Assembly (NCBI GenBank): GCA_013407085.1
Contig: JACCGJ010019061.1
Span: 91,595 to 155,594, forward strand
Direction of reading: 5' to 3'
DNA: 64,000 bases
Origin: Atriophallophorus winterbourni
Taxonomy: Eukaryota > Platyhelminthes > Trematoda > Plagiorchiida > Microphallidae
A model generated the notes under the pieces. It was not told where the DNA came from and did not search any database. It was given only the letters and a program-made list of their open reading frames with translations. A program made the translations under genes and the position numbers. Position 1 is the stretch's first letter, and each line of letters begins with the position of its first letter. Below, piece after piece: positions 1 to 11,246 of this stretch.

Positions 1-43
1 AAATAAAATATCACTCATTACGAAAAAAGTGATTATGCAACAT

Positions 44-238
44 TTATTTATATTTTATTTCGGCGCCCTTCAATTTGGGATTATTTATGAGACTACAACT
101 TATGTTGTATAACTTCTTGAATGTTCTCAATAGTATTCTAAAACTGCCTATCAAGCTGGATTGTGTTAGATTGAGACAATGTTTCGTATTGATGAGACAA
201 TTGGCATGCAACCCAAACTCTCTCATTATATTGTTCAT
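44..238 (-). CDS. Small ORF kept open in both palindrome arms (unknown)
   Basis: A 64-codon frame whose counterpart in the other arm (14178-14372, plus strand) is also open over the same 64 codons, with about ten residue differences. No domain, signal peptide or membrane segment is recognised. Retention in both arms could reflect constraint or simply modest divergence. I consider a functional protein unlikely. Confidence 0.12.
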   Translation of the reverse strand: MNNIMREFGLHANCLINTKHCLNLTQSSLIGSFRILLRTFKKLYNISCSLINNPKLKGAEIKYK

Positions 239-822
239 AGACCGTTACCGAATATTATCAGCAATAGTTGTATTATAATAATATCTTAACATAATATATT
301 TTGCTGTTCATATAAAATATCAGGCATTGAATATAATTCTTATAGAAATTCCGCATCAATATTTACTTCCCGCTAGCTCATAACAATTCACTTTAACATT
401 GTACATAGTTGCAGATCTGTTCACTATATTGCGCCTAGTTTCTTCATCATGCGATATGCATTATATAGACTATAAAAATTAGGTAAACATTGAAGATATT
501 TTGGTCCACTAAAATATTATCCTGGTCTATAATTTGTAAACATTTGAATATTTCAGCTAATAATGACAGGCCTGGCGTCAAGCGTATGTTTATTTTGTCA
601 TTAATATTGACATAATAATGTTATTACATTGACTATTTATAATTCCTTGCTGTTTTTTCAACAAGTTTCCGAACTTCGTCGCAAGAAAATTGAAAACATA
701 AATATCCAATTATTCCTGCTCAAGCAGTACAATTTCATGTTTTTCAATTCAAGTTTCATACCCAGAAAAAAAGATATTTGAATGAAGTTTGTATCAATAT
801 CAATTAAGTTGGAAAATATTAG

Positions 823-945
823 TTCCACGACAGTTGCTCCTTGACAATTGCTCCCCGACAATTACTACGCAACAATAGGTCCTTGACAATAGCTCCTTGG
901 TATATTTGCTCCTTGCCCTATTGACCAATTGCTTCATGACTTTCA
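823..945 (+). repeat. MULE left terminal inverted repeat made of short tandem motifs
   Basis: Contains several copies of a 12-18-bp motif around ttgctccttgacaa. Its reverse complement forms the right end (about 2955-3116). The outermost part matches closely: cgacagttgctccttgacaa occurs at both ends in inverted orientation. Confidence 0.85.
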
Positions 946-1211
946 GATCACGATCAGATTGGTTAAGATTGCGACGAAAATAATTCATACAAGTGAAGAC
1001 AAGTATTTTTCTTTTTTTGAACATTTCAATAAAAATTGATTAAAATACCATAGATCACTGAAATAACAATAACTAAGCCATGTGTTTTTCTTTGTTTTTC
1101 ACAAAATCCTGGTCTCATATCTGATAACTGCACACAAAAATATCACTGATATAAAACATCTTCCAAACCACTGTCTTGATTGTCTTCTCCTTCTTCCTCT
1201 GCAACAGAAGA

Positions 1212-2814
1212 CTACGAATTGTAGCAAAAGGCAATGATCTTTAGTACACTTACGGTGTCCCGACCGTGCTGACTTTCAACAACACTTTTAATTCTTTCTG
1301 CCAGTTTGATGTGTTTCTTTCTTTTCAGTGATGGTGGCTGACCAAACAACAGCTTTGTTATTTTGTTTTTGTTTAACATCTGTTCTTTTTTGATGCAGTC
1401 AAGGAATCTGAACACATCAGGGAAGAACGCTCTCACAAGAGACTGAATTCTGTTGTACCAGGCCTCGATACTGTTGTTCGTCTTTGCCATGTCTGACATG
1501 GTGCATTCGTACTGATTCCACAGTTCGATGGGAGACATGGGGGCACGGCGTTCAGCTCCTTGCCGTCTTTGTGGCCTCCAATCCAGGTGTCATCAAAATA
1601 GTCACCAAATGCCTCGCCTCCCTTCTCTGCCATGCATGTGACGAAACGTTGATTTTCTGTCAGAGTTTCAAATGCCCCAACAATTTGGTAACGGGGAAGG
1701 AATGCAAGCGCTGGAAGACACCGAATCCAACATGCAATAAAAACATCCCCTTCAACATAATTGGTCGCTAATCCACGTTGCTGACACTTCCTCTAGCAGC
1801 AACGGCCCAGATGAAAAAAGCAGCCTGTCAATAGAAGGCCAGAAAACTCCTGTTCAAAAGCACGGATGGCCGCATTTTCAAAGTCACACATCAATGTCGT
1901 CGGTGCAAGGTTGGGCTGCAGCTTTCTGAGAGCCTGTTTAAAAAAAGATAAAAAGATAAAAGCACAAAAACGTATATGTGTCAGTAAGGCGTGAAAAATG
2001 TCATGAAATTGATGAAAATGATGAAAATAACCCTAAATCTTATCATGCTGAATAAGATAATGGTATTGTGTACCTGTAGAACCCGACGATATATTGCCGT
2101 TGTTTTACCAGGTAGCAGTGCAAAAACGACCGGCATCATGAGTCCTTGGCAGCAACAGTGTATTGTGTACAATTGATGGAATAAGCCTGGCGCCACTTTA
2201 AATGTTCCATCGTCAAACCAGTGTTGTCTTCCAGAAAATATCATCAGATTTTCGTGGGTTGAGGAAATCAGAATGCGCTGAGAGCCAGGTCCAGATTCAT
2301 GCAGAAGAAAGAGCTCTCCATCATCAAAGCTCTTGTAGTCATCAGAAATATTCAGATATTCCAGACTTGCAGGGAGTGGTGGGACCCGACAATCGCGGTT
2401 TCGCGTTCCATGTATTCGTCTCTTAAATGCCCGTTCTTTTGAAAAAGAACCTGCTGTGACTTCAAAAACGCCTGTACACTGAATGACAATGATCATCATT
2501 GTGGTTTCTTCTGTTGTAGACGCTTGTCTTTTTATGGAATCAACTACCTTCAGAACATTCGGGCGACACGAGTCGGGAACATGGTTGTGCTCTGATGACT
2601 TCAAGACTGTATTTCCAAGAAGATGGAGTCGCCTGGAACAGTGGTCTTTAACGCTCTCGTTCACACACATAAAAATCACGAGTGGGGTCACTCTTGCTGG
2701 TTTCGTAGCAGGCTTTAGGTTTGCCTTTTTCAGAAAAATACCAAGTAACTTGTCTGTCCATTTTAAAAGGTAGCCTTCAATTGAATTATTTAAATATTTA
2801 TGACAATCAAACAA
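1212..2814 (-). pseudogene. MULE transposase, FLYWCH-like N-terminus, one intron, one stop, one frameshift
   Basis: Exon 1 runs 2814 to 2074. It starts with a degenerate FLYWCH-like segment (CSRRLHLLG ... SEHNHVPD), then the MULE core: ESGPGSQRILI, WFDDGTFKVAPGLF (first catalytic Asp), LYTIHCCCQGLMMPVVFALL. An intron (2073-1934, GT at the donor, polypyrimidine and cag at the acceptor, 140 bp) joins in phase to exon 2. Exon 2 begins ALRKLQPNL and carries MCDFENAAIRAF (second Asp) and GCFFHLGRCC. An in-frame TAG at 1795-1793 sits where family members have Trp. A frameshift near 1550 separates this from the C-terminal frame 1538-1212, which has TNNSIEAW (third catalytic acid) and FRFLDCIKKEQ. 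All three acidic positions survive, but the gene is broken. Assignment to MULE is firm; subfamily is not resolved. Confidence 0.88.
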
Positions 2815-2954
2815 GTAAACAAGGGAACTGAGTTCAATCTCAAACCAGCAAGAGTGACCCCACTGTTGATTTTTATGTGTGTGAACGAAAGCGAAAAGAT
2901 CAATCTTCGGGGCGATTCTATCTTCGTGGAACTGAGTTCAAGTAAACTCAGTTC

Positions 2955-3116
2955 ACTTGTACAAGGAGCAATTGATCAACGTGCAATTGGTCAAGGAGCA
3001 AATGTCTAAGGAGAAACTGTCCGAGGAGTAATTTGTCAACGAGCAATTGTCAGAGAAGCAATTGTCAAGGAGCAACTGTCGGGGAGCCATTGTCAAGGAG
3101 CAACTGTCGATAACCC
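2955..3116 (-). repeat. MULE right terminal inverted repeat made of short tandem motifs
   Basis: About nine degenerate copies of a motif resembling caaggagcaattgt, the mirror of the left end. A longer internal inverted pair also exists: 2665-2705 inside the transposase gene and 2845-2885 beyond it are inverted copies, around gagtgaccccact. Confidence 0.82.
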
Positions 3117-4125
3117 GAAAATATTAGAGTAAACATTTTGGCCCTTCCGAATTGCATTCATGATATGCAATTTGACGGAAACTCAAGGCTGAGCTGTCAC
3201 AAAGCGCAGTTACTTGCTTTATAATTTATGCAATAAATGATTAGAAAATTATACAAATCCCGAAACTAGCTTTACATATATTACAGAATAAATGAATTTG
3301 TTAATAATCGTTAATCAACTTTGGAAATCGTAATCAACTATCATGGAAATTTATTGAATACTAAAAAGTAGTGTTATGAATCAGCAGTATGAATTAGTAT
3401 TAACAATTGGCTCTTGAAAAAATCTATGTCAGCCACAATAAACCTGGTCGTGAATGTATGTGGATGCTTTTGTATCGCACGATGAATTTGAGCAATAATC
3501 TGATCAGATGACATACATAAAATTCTTCATTTGCATAAATTTCCATCACAAATACCACGGCCGGTTTCGTAATATTCAAACTTATCAGCTGATCACTGTA
3601 ATTTCACGAACCGCGTGGCTCAAAACGTTGGGAATGTTATAAACAAATTACTTTTATAAGCCACTCTGGAATAAGAATGCTAAGACAACCTGTTTGATTA
3701 CATACGCGTGAACAAATTATGATAAGTTCAACCTGTATGGGTATCTGCATTATTTTCCTCATAACATCTATTCTCCACAATTTTATTGTTTCATAGCTTT
3801 AACTGGAAATGCGAGATCCCACTCCTTTTTTCTATTGTAAAACTAACTATCAATAGATAGACGCATTAATTTGTCGCTCGTCTAATAACTTATTTCGACA
3901 GCTTGACACGTGTAATTTGAAATTAGACGAAATAGTCAAACTCATCATCAAAAACGTCGACAACACTTCAGAAATCTCTAAATACGTTTGTCAGAAATGC
4001 ATGAATTTTAGTGTCATTTCATTGAAATCCAGGAATAAATATCTTGTTTGATGCCTAAGAATGATCGTGTTTATATATTTCAAAATTATTCTTCAATTAT
4101 GTAATTGCCGATTGTTTGATATTCC

Positions 4126-4398
4126 GTGTCCAGTGTAACAGTAAATGAACATGCCAAAATGTCGATTATCTATAGTCTTTTTGCGATGAATGATTTCTCG
4201 TTAGACATTAGAAACATGCACATTTACATGCAACACGAACTGCTGTTGAATAATTCCACTAAATCCGTGTGTACATATACTGTGAACGTAAAATGTTACC
4301 AATACGTTAGAGTTTACAAAAACAGCTATTACTTTAAACAAATAGACGCCTACGATTGTTTTTCATGTGTAAGAATAAATAGCGTCGTGTTTCAATAG
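4126..4398 (+). CDS. Hypothetical ORF shared by both palindrome arms
   Basis: A 90-codon frame. About 80 codons from MSIIYSLF align with the minus-strand frame 12358-12612 in the other arm, both ending in VVFQ and a stop. Residues differ at roughly one position in seven, mostly non-conservatively, which looks like neutral drift rather than purifying selection. It is rich in Tyr, Asn and Ser, with no recognisable domain. More likely an AT-rich open frame than a gene. Confidence 0.15.
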   Translation: MSSVTVNEHAKMSIIYSLFAMNDFSLDIRNMHIYMQHELLLNNSTKSVCTYTVNVKCYQYVRVYKNSYYFKQIDAYDCFSCVRINSVVFQ

Positions 4399-4653
4399 AT
4401 CTCCTTTTTGTTTAAATTAAATCAGCAGAACGAGTTCAGAGCAACTTGAGAACAACTTGATTTTGCCATGGTTTAATGCCTAATGTAATAAACCGGGAAT
4501 TGCAGACAATGCTAGGCACTTGAACGAATATCTGTGTGCTACCTATGCGGAGTACTCATTATCGCTTTGAGAATCGTACATTCAATTGTTCCTGCTCATT
4601 CATAAATTTATAATAATTCAAAGCGCTGTGAAAGCTAAAATCCGAATGCGATT

Positions 4654-5229
4654 TGTAACGTCTGTGACGTGAGTACCGCGTATTCCACCCGTTTCTTAGT
4701 TCGACAAATTCAAAACCACAATTCGGATGTTATACGGTACTGTAATTAGCAACAATTACAACAACAATAATCATACAAACCTCAACTGTATAGGAACGTA
4801 CAGCAAACAGTGGAGTCAAAATACTCCAGAATCAATTATATCAATGCAAACAAGTTCAATGACGACCTGAGATATGAATAGAATGAAAGGAATTACCAAA
4901 ATTGCCGTTCAAAATGTCTATCAAAGACAAAACACCCAAAAGTGGTGTCAAAATACAAGCCAATTTCAAGTGCCCAAAATGACAATCAAATTCAACAACA
5001 ATGACCGACAATGGCCTCAACAATGAATTAAAACAAAAGCTTCACCAAATATGTGAACAGAAGATTTCCAATAGAATAATTACAAAAAGAAATGTTTTAT
5101 ATCAAAATACTGTAGGAAAATAAAACACAAGCAAAATCTATTTCACAAAATTCCAGTTTTGTAACTAAGTTCAAAGTAAAAGGAATGTCGAAGGGGAAAG
5201 AAGAATTTCAAACTACTTTGAAGCTTACA
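4654..5229 (+). mobile_element. Solo LTR, 576 bp, with 5-bp target duplication
   Basis: Begins tgtaacgtctg and ends agcttaca, giving the TG...CA ends and short inverted termini (TGTAA/TTACA) of an LTR. It is flanked by cgatt at 4649-4653 and 5230-5234. The other palindrome arm (around 12095-12110) and the partial copy in the spacer (around 8030-8040) both lack it and carry one copy of cgatt. No coding sequence. A 5-bp duplication fits a Gypsy or BEL/Pao LTR left after LTR-LTR recombination; family not determined. Orientation is arbitrary. Confidence 0.85.
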
Positions 5230-6582
5230 CGATTGTTGTTGACCTTCATACTTGACATGCAACAAAAACAACATCCCATTATCAGTAATTGTGTTGAAAA
5301 TGTATCTTACAAAATTCTCAATGAATTTATATAAAATAATTGGTTATTTATTTCAGTGTCGTTCTTTCGAAACACGGACATAGGTAAGTCTAAGAAAAAT
5401 TGTGCATCGAAAATTATAAAGAAGATCGCTTGCTATTATTAACATTTTAAAATGTCTACGTGAATTAGGATTCATTAGTTTATTATTATCAAATTTATAT
5501 GATTATTGAATTGATAATTGATTGAAAAAATTCATATTCGATGAATGTGTATCCATTCATTTTATGTAATTTATAAGTTGGCTAAATTCACACAGGCACA
5601 TAAAAATTTGGAAATAATTTCATGTTATTTTATCTGAATACATCAAGATATATTTCGCAAATTCATCTACTTTTAACACGATATCTGACCTCATTAATAC
5701 GTATGATATATTGTCAAATTGTACTTATTCTTATTGACTGTAATGACTGTTTTGAGAACCACCTTAAATGAAGACATGACAAATTCATCTATTTTTGCAT
5801 GAAATTCTGTTAATATAGGATAAGCAAACCCAAGGAGAAGAGTGCTCAGAACGAACTACTTGCCATGCAGTCCATAATTTCGAAGCGGTATAAATTGGCG
5901 TGCTTACACCCTAGATTACCGTGATTTTAAGTTGAATCACTTCAGGAATAACCTTTTCCCTCCATATGCATAGCTGATGCTAGTCTGATACAGGATGATC
6001 GTAAGCAGAGTAACATAGGATGCTTTCAGACTTTAATTCACGAAGCGATTGTATGCTAACGATAAAATTGTGTTGGAAAACGTTAACGATTTTGTATGTA
6101 GCGTAGCCTTGGAAATAAATTCACTACAACTTTAATCGCTTTAATGCGCAACCTAAGATTTAGCTTGCATTTTTGAATCATAAACTAAGTCAAAAGCAAT
6201 CAATCCATAAAATTGAGCGAAATGTTCCCAAAATTTCCGTGTCTCATAATAGAAACATTCTTTTTTTCCAGCTACCGTTCGTGAAATGCCAATGGGTTTC
6301 GGTAAGTTAATCAAAATGTTTTTCAAATCTCACTTGGTTACAATATCTCACCTCATAATTATATTATCCGTTTATCTAACGATCTCATTTTTTTAAAGAC
6401 GTAGTTGGCAACAACCATATAAACATTCCCGGAATGTTTGCAATGTATATATTCCAGTTTGGATTATAATGACAAAAATAGAGATGAATATTTGTATCTC
6501 AAATTGTGCATGCTATTCAAATGGTTAATGGTGCATTGTTGTTAGAGCAGGACGTAATCATCATGCTTGAAGTCATCTTCAT

Positions 6583-6804
6583 CTAAACCTCTTGTGATTT
6601 AGTCTGCTTCTTTGTCCGGTCATTAAGTTTGTCCCAATGCCCTTTGCTAATCTTCTTCCTAATATATTGCTTATTGGTCAAACGTGGCATCCAATTGAAG
6701 GTGTTAACATATCGCTGAATCATTCCATCGATACGCCTCCCATAAGCGTCGGGTGCAAACTTTGATGAATACGTTGAAGTTGTGTTCAAACCGATCCATT
6801 TCAA
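6583..6804 (-). pseudogene. Unrecognised coding-like relic, duplicated in the other arm
   Basis: A 73-codon frame whose last ~43 residues (RYVNTFNWMPRLTNKQY, then KKISKGHWDKLND) recur with few changes at about 10500-10720 plus, where the upstream part has a stop and shifted frame. The Trp/Lys/Arg-rich character looks like a transposase or nucleic-acid-binding fragment, but no family is recognised. Confidence 0.3.
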
Positions 6805-7784
6805 ATGTAATCATCTCATTTTGTCGTATCGTCTAACCGTCAATTGATGTCGTGGTATCTTGTTGACAATTTTGGACTAGTTCGGTCAACATTGTTTTGT
6901 CGTAATATAAACCTAGGATTTATCAAACAATATATAATTGGTTTGCTTGCAACATTATGTATTTGCTCTTGCTGACGTTGCTGCGTAATTTTGAGCTCGC
7001 ACTTTGTGATATTTCTAAAACAAACGAGCCAAGGAACATATCAAAATCAGTATTCGCTAAAGTTGCCACACTGTCAACTACCGAATAATAAATAGCATTT
7101 TATCACATATTATGACATAAAATAACGAAAACTAATCGTTGTGTAAGAATTATTACTGAAGTTAACGCACATATTGAGAGAAATTAAATCGAAGAATCAG
7201 GATCAAATTCGTTCTGCACATAAATAGAATGCGAAAACAGCATGGTACGGGGCATGAGGTGTGTATGTATGCAAATACGAATTGTTATTTTGCTAATTTT
7301 CCAATAAGGACTTATACATAATTTGATGACATTTTTAACTTCAAATTAACTGATGTGTATCTGCATTTTGGAGGAAATTATTAAACTCTATTGCCACGAG
7401 AGTTATTAGATCGAAACTAATAAAATTCAAATATTTTATATCGTGGTGCAATGCTCTAAAAATGTTTCAAACAACCTGATATTCATTTCAACAAAACCGT
7501 TAGCTTTGATGAAGTAAACGCAGATAAACTTCTTTTTTTATTCTATGGTATCGAAAATGCTGCTCTTATCACGGCAATATGTTGTTGTTATCTCGAAATC
7601 CTTTCGAAATCCATCCACTTATTATACCAGCATTTATTTAAATATTCAGGGTTATGTAGAATGTTTAATTTATTTCGCATTTTTGCACACCTGCGTTTAG
7701 ATGTTGGATATGCGTTACAGTCAGCAAACAAACAATTGTGTTTTTCATAAAATGACATATCGTTTTATCTAATGAAATCCCCTA

Positions 7785-8386
7785 TGTTTAAATTAAATCA
7801 GCAAATCGATTTCAGAGCAACTTGAGAACAACTTAATCTTGCCATTGTGTAATGCCTATTGTATAAAACCGGGAATTGCAGACAATTCTGGGCACTAGAT
7901 CGTATACCACGTTATATGTGTGCTACCTATGCGGAGTACTCATTACCGCTTTGAAAATCGTACATGTAATTGTTCCTGGTCATTCATAAATTTATCATAA
8001 TTTGAAGCGCTGTAGGAGCTTAAATACGATAGCGATTGTTGCTAACCTTCATACTTGACATGCAACAAAAACAACATCCCATTATCAGTAATTGTGTTGA
8101 AAATGTATCTTAAAAAATTCTCTATGAATTTAGATAAAATAATTTGAGATTTATTTCTGTGTCTTTCTTTCGAAACACGAACATGGGTAAGTCTGATAAG
8201 CATTGTACATCCAAAATCATGAAAGAAGAACGCTTGCTATCATTAACTTTGTGAAATGTCCACGCTAATTAGGATTCATTAACTTATTATTATTGAATTT
8301 GTTTGACAATTGAATTGATAATTGAATAGAAAAATTTATATTCATTGAATGTGTATCCATTCAATTTATTTAATTTATAATTTGGC

Positions 8387-8391
<5 letters not shown>
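7785..8391 (+). repeat. Third, partial copy of arm sequence inside the palindrome spacer
   Basis: Directly repeats left-arm 4404-5587 without the solo LTR: shared starts gtttaaattaaatcagca, shared middle gttcctggtcattcata and catacttgacatgcaaca, shared end gaatgtgtatccattca. It adjoins the left arm, so three copies of this segment exist within 14 kb. It independently confirms the empty site of the LTR. Confidence 0.85.

Positions 8392-8436
<45 letters not shown>
8391..8436 (+). repeat. (TA)n microsatellite
   Basis: About 45 bp of uninterrupted TA dinucleotides immediately after the partial arm copy in the spacer. Confidence 0.97.
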
Positions 8437-8440
<4 letters not shown>

Positions 8441-9513
8441 GATCACCGGGAGTGTTCAAGTGGTCCCTGAGTCGGGCAAAATCGAATACAGATTCGGTAG
8501 CACTAAGCCATTGACCAGCAGACATAACGACGCTAATAGGCGTTCTAAAAAAACCATAATTGAATGCGGCTGAGTCTACGAGAGTTGAGACTTAACCATG
8601 TTTTCGAAATAAGAGAAATGTAGTTCACAGTTTTTGTAGTATGGTCATCCGTCCAATAGTCACCATCAGTTTGCTGAATATCATAACAACCAAATGTATA
8701 CAATGCAATCATAAATTTATTTTCGTCAAAATTCAAAAATTGTTTTGTTTTTTGTTAGTTAACTCAATTCGTGTTTGAATAACTCGTAGGCTGTCTGTAT
8801 GGAATCGCTCATGACTGGAAAGAAAATGTCAAAAGATTCAGATTATATAAAAATAATCATATAAGACAACATTAATGAAACAGTATTCGGGTAACTCGAA
8901 ATTGAAGAAATTAATCATAAACATCATATTTCACACGGATTTTATGATGCAACATAACTAATTTAAAAATTTGAATCTTTTCGGTAAAATCTAATGTGTC
9001 TGCTACAAATGTGTTCCAAAGTGTGTATAAATAAAAAACCGATCTAATGAGGTGTGTACTTGACCATATAAAACAATCCACCTCTGTAAAAATTCATTTT
9101 CAAGAAATTGTCAACCTATTTTTTAAATTCAAAACATGAACCACATTATGTAAAATTTGGACAGAGAGCCCATGTTAAAATACGTTCAAATAACAGCCAC
9201 GAAATATATTGACCTCGCCAATACGGAAAGGGGACAACTTTTCATTTTTGAGAATACTGGAGGCAATGTACAAAGAAGTAGACTCAAAGCTGAAGTAGAA
9301 CGAAAACTGATCGTGGCGTATATATATAAGATGGATATATAATATATTTATTATATATAGACATATATATATTTATAGATATATATAATATTTCAACACA
9401 TACCATTTTGCACTCATGTACTGAAAAATTATATAAAAAGGCATACGGTAAAATCAGTTGAATACAAAAGTTCTTGTATCCACGTTATTTGAAGTATAAT
9501 ATGATGTGTAATG
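8437..9513. other. Palindrome spacer, unique part, no gene found
   Basis: AT-rich sequence present once. A short open frame at 9157-9342 has no recognisable domain. 9315-9395 is dominated by TA-rich steps. I see no gene. Confidence 0.6.
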
Positions 9514-10499
9514 CATAGGGGATTCCATTAGATAAAACGATATGTCATTTCATTAAAAAAACAATTGTGTGTTTGCTGACTGTAACGCATATCCAACATC
9601 TAAACGCAGTTGTGCGAAAATGCGAAATGAATTGAACATTCTACATAAACCTGAATATTTAAATAAATGCTGGTATAATTAGTGGATGGATTTCGAAAGG
9701 ATTTCGAGATAACAACAACATATTGCCGTGATAAGAGCAGCATTTCCGTTTCATTAGAATAAAAAAGAAGTTTATCTTCGTTTACTTCACCAAAGCTAAC
9801 GGTTTTGTTGAAATGAATATCAGGTTGTTTGAAACATTTTTAGAGCATTGCACCACGATTTAAAATATTTGAATTTTATTAGTTTCGATCTAATATCTCT
9901 CATGGCAATAGAGTTTAATAATTTCCTTCCAAATGCAGATACACTTCAGTTAATTTAAAGTTAAAAATGTCATCAAATGATGTATAAGTCCTTTTTGGAA
10001 AATTAGCAAAATAACAATTCGTATTTGCATATATACACACCTCATGCCCCGTACCATGCTGTTTTCGCATTCTATTTATGTGCAGAACGAATTTGATCCT
10101 GAATCTTCGAATTAATTCCTCTCAATATGTGCGTTAACATCAGTAATAATTCTTACACAACGATAAGTTTTCGTTCTTTTATGACATAATATGTGATAAA
10201 ATGCTATTTATTATTCGGTAGTTGACAGTGTAGCAACTTTAGCGAATACTGACTTTGATATGTTCCTTGGCCCGTTTATTTTAGAAATATCACGAAGTGC
10301 GAGCTCAAAATTACGCAGCAACGTCAGCAAGAGCAAACACATAATGTCGCAAGCAAACCAATTATATATTGTTTGATAAATTCTAGGTTTATATTACGAC
10401 AAAACAATGTTGACCGAACTAGTCCAAAACTGTCAACAAGATACCACGACATCAATTGACGGTTAGACGATACGACAAAATGAGATGATTACAATAGAA

Positions 10500-10720
10500 A
10501 TGGATCGGTTTGAACACAAATTCAACGTAATCATCAAAGTTTGCACCCGACGCTCATGAGAGGCATATTGATGGAAAGAATGAGCGATATGTCAACACCT
10601 TCAATTGGATGCCACGTTTGACCAATAAGCAATATTTTAGGAAGAAGATTAGCAAAGGTCATTGGGACAAACTTAATGACCGGATAAAGAAGCAGACTAA
10701 ATCAAAAGAGGTTTAGATGA
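10500..10720 (+). pseudogene. Right-arm copy of the unrecognised coding-like relic
   Basis: Palindromic partner of 6583-6804. The C-terminal frame (WMPRLTNKQYFRKKI, then HWDKLNDRIKK, then stop) is conserved; the N-terminal part is shifted and contains a stop. No family recognised. Confidence 0.3.
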
Positions 10721-11185
10721 AGATGACTTCAAGCATGATGATTGCGTCCTGCTCTAACAACAATACACCATTACACCATTTGAATAGCATGCATAATTTG
10801 AGATACAAATATTCATTTCTATTTTTGTCATTATAATCCAAACTGAAATATGTACATTGCAAACATTCCAGAAATGTTGTTGCCAACTACGTCTTTAAAA
10901 AAATAAGATCGTTAGATAAACGGATAATATAATTATGAGGTGAGATTTTGTAACCAAATGAGATTTGAAAAACATTTTGATTAACTTACCTAAACCATTT
11001 GGAATTTCACGAACGGTAGCTGGAAAAAAAGAATGTTTCTATTATGAGACACGGAAATTTTGGGAACATTTCGCTCAATTTTAGGGATTGATTGCTTTTG
11101 ACTTAGTTTATGATTCAAAAATGCAAGCTAAATCTTAGGTTGCGCATTAAAGCGATTAAATTTGCAGTGAATTTTTTTCCAAGGT

Positions 11186-11246
11186 ATTGCGGGGAAGACA
11201 TGCGTGGGTTATAGTATTGACATCTATTTTGTAAATACATATTTTA
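11186..11246. other. ~60-bp insertion specific to the right arm
   Basis: Between sequences matching the left arm around 6098-6112 (gtagcgta and ccttgga) the right arm holds about 60 extra bases. No target duplication or element ends seen. Confidence 0.6.

Larger units (their letters stand above)
823..3116 (-). mobile_element. Mutator-like (MULE) DNA transposon with 11-bp target duplication
   Basis: A 2294-bp insertion flanked by the direct repeat gaaaatattag at 812-822 and 3117-3127. MULEs typically duplicate 8-11 bp. The ends are inverted repeats built from a short motif (ctccttgacaattg and variants). The element carries a MULE transposase on the minus strand. The corresponding point of the other palindrome arm (around 13590-13605) shows one copy of the target without the insert, so this is a dated insertion: after the arms duplicated. 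The transposase has a stop and a frameshift, so the element is probably non-autonomous now. Confidence 0.9.
1..7786 (+). repeat. Left arm of a ~14.4-kb imperfect palindrome
   Basis: This stretch reappears as reverse complement at 9514-14415. Anchors: 44-238 pairs with 14178-14372, 4126-4398 with 12358-12612, 6583-6804 with about 10500-10720, and the inner edge (cccctatg at 7779-7786) with cataggg at 9514. Homology runs to base 1, so the arm is cut by the window edge. This arm is longer because it holds two insertions absent from the other arm, a MULE (823-3116) and a solo LTR (4654-5229). Scattered substitutions and small indels show that the arms have not been recently homogenised. Confidence 0.93.
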
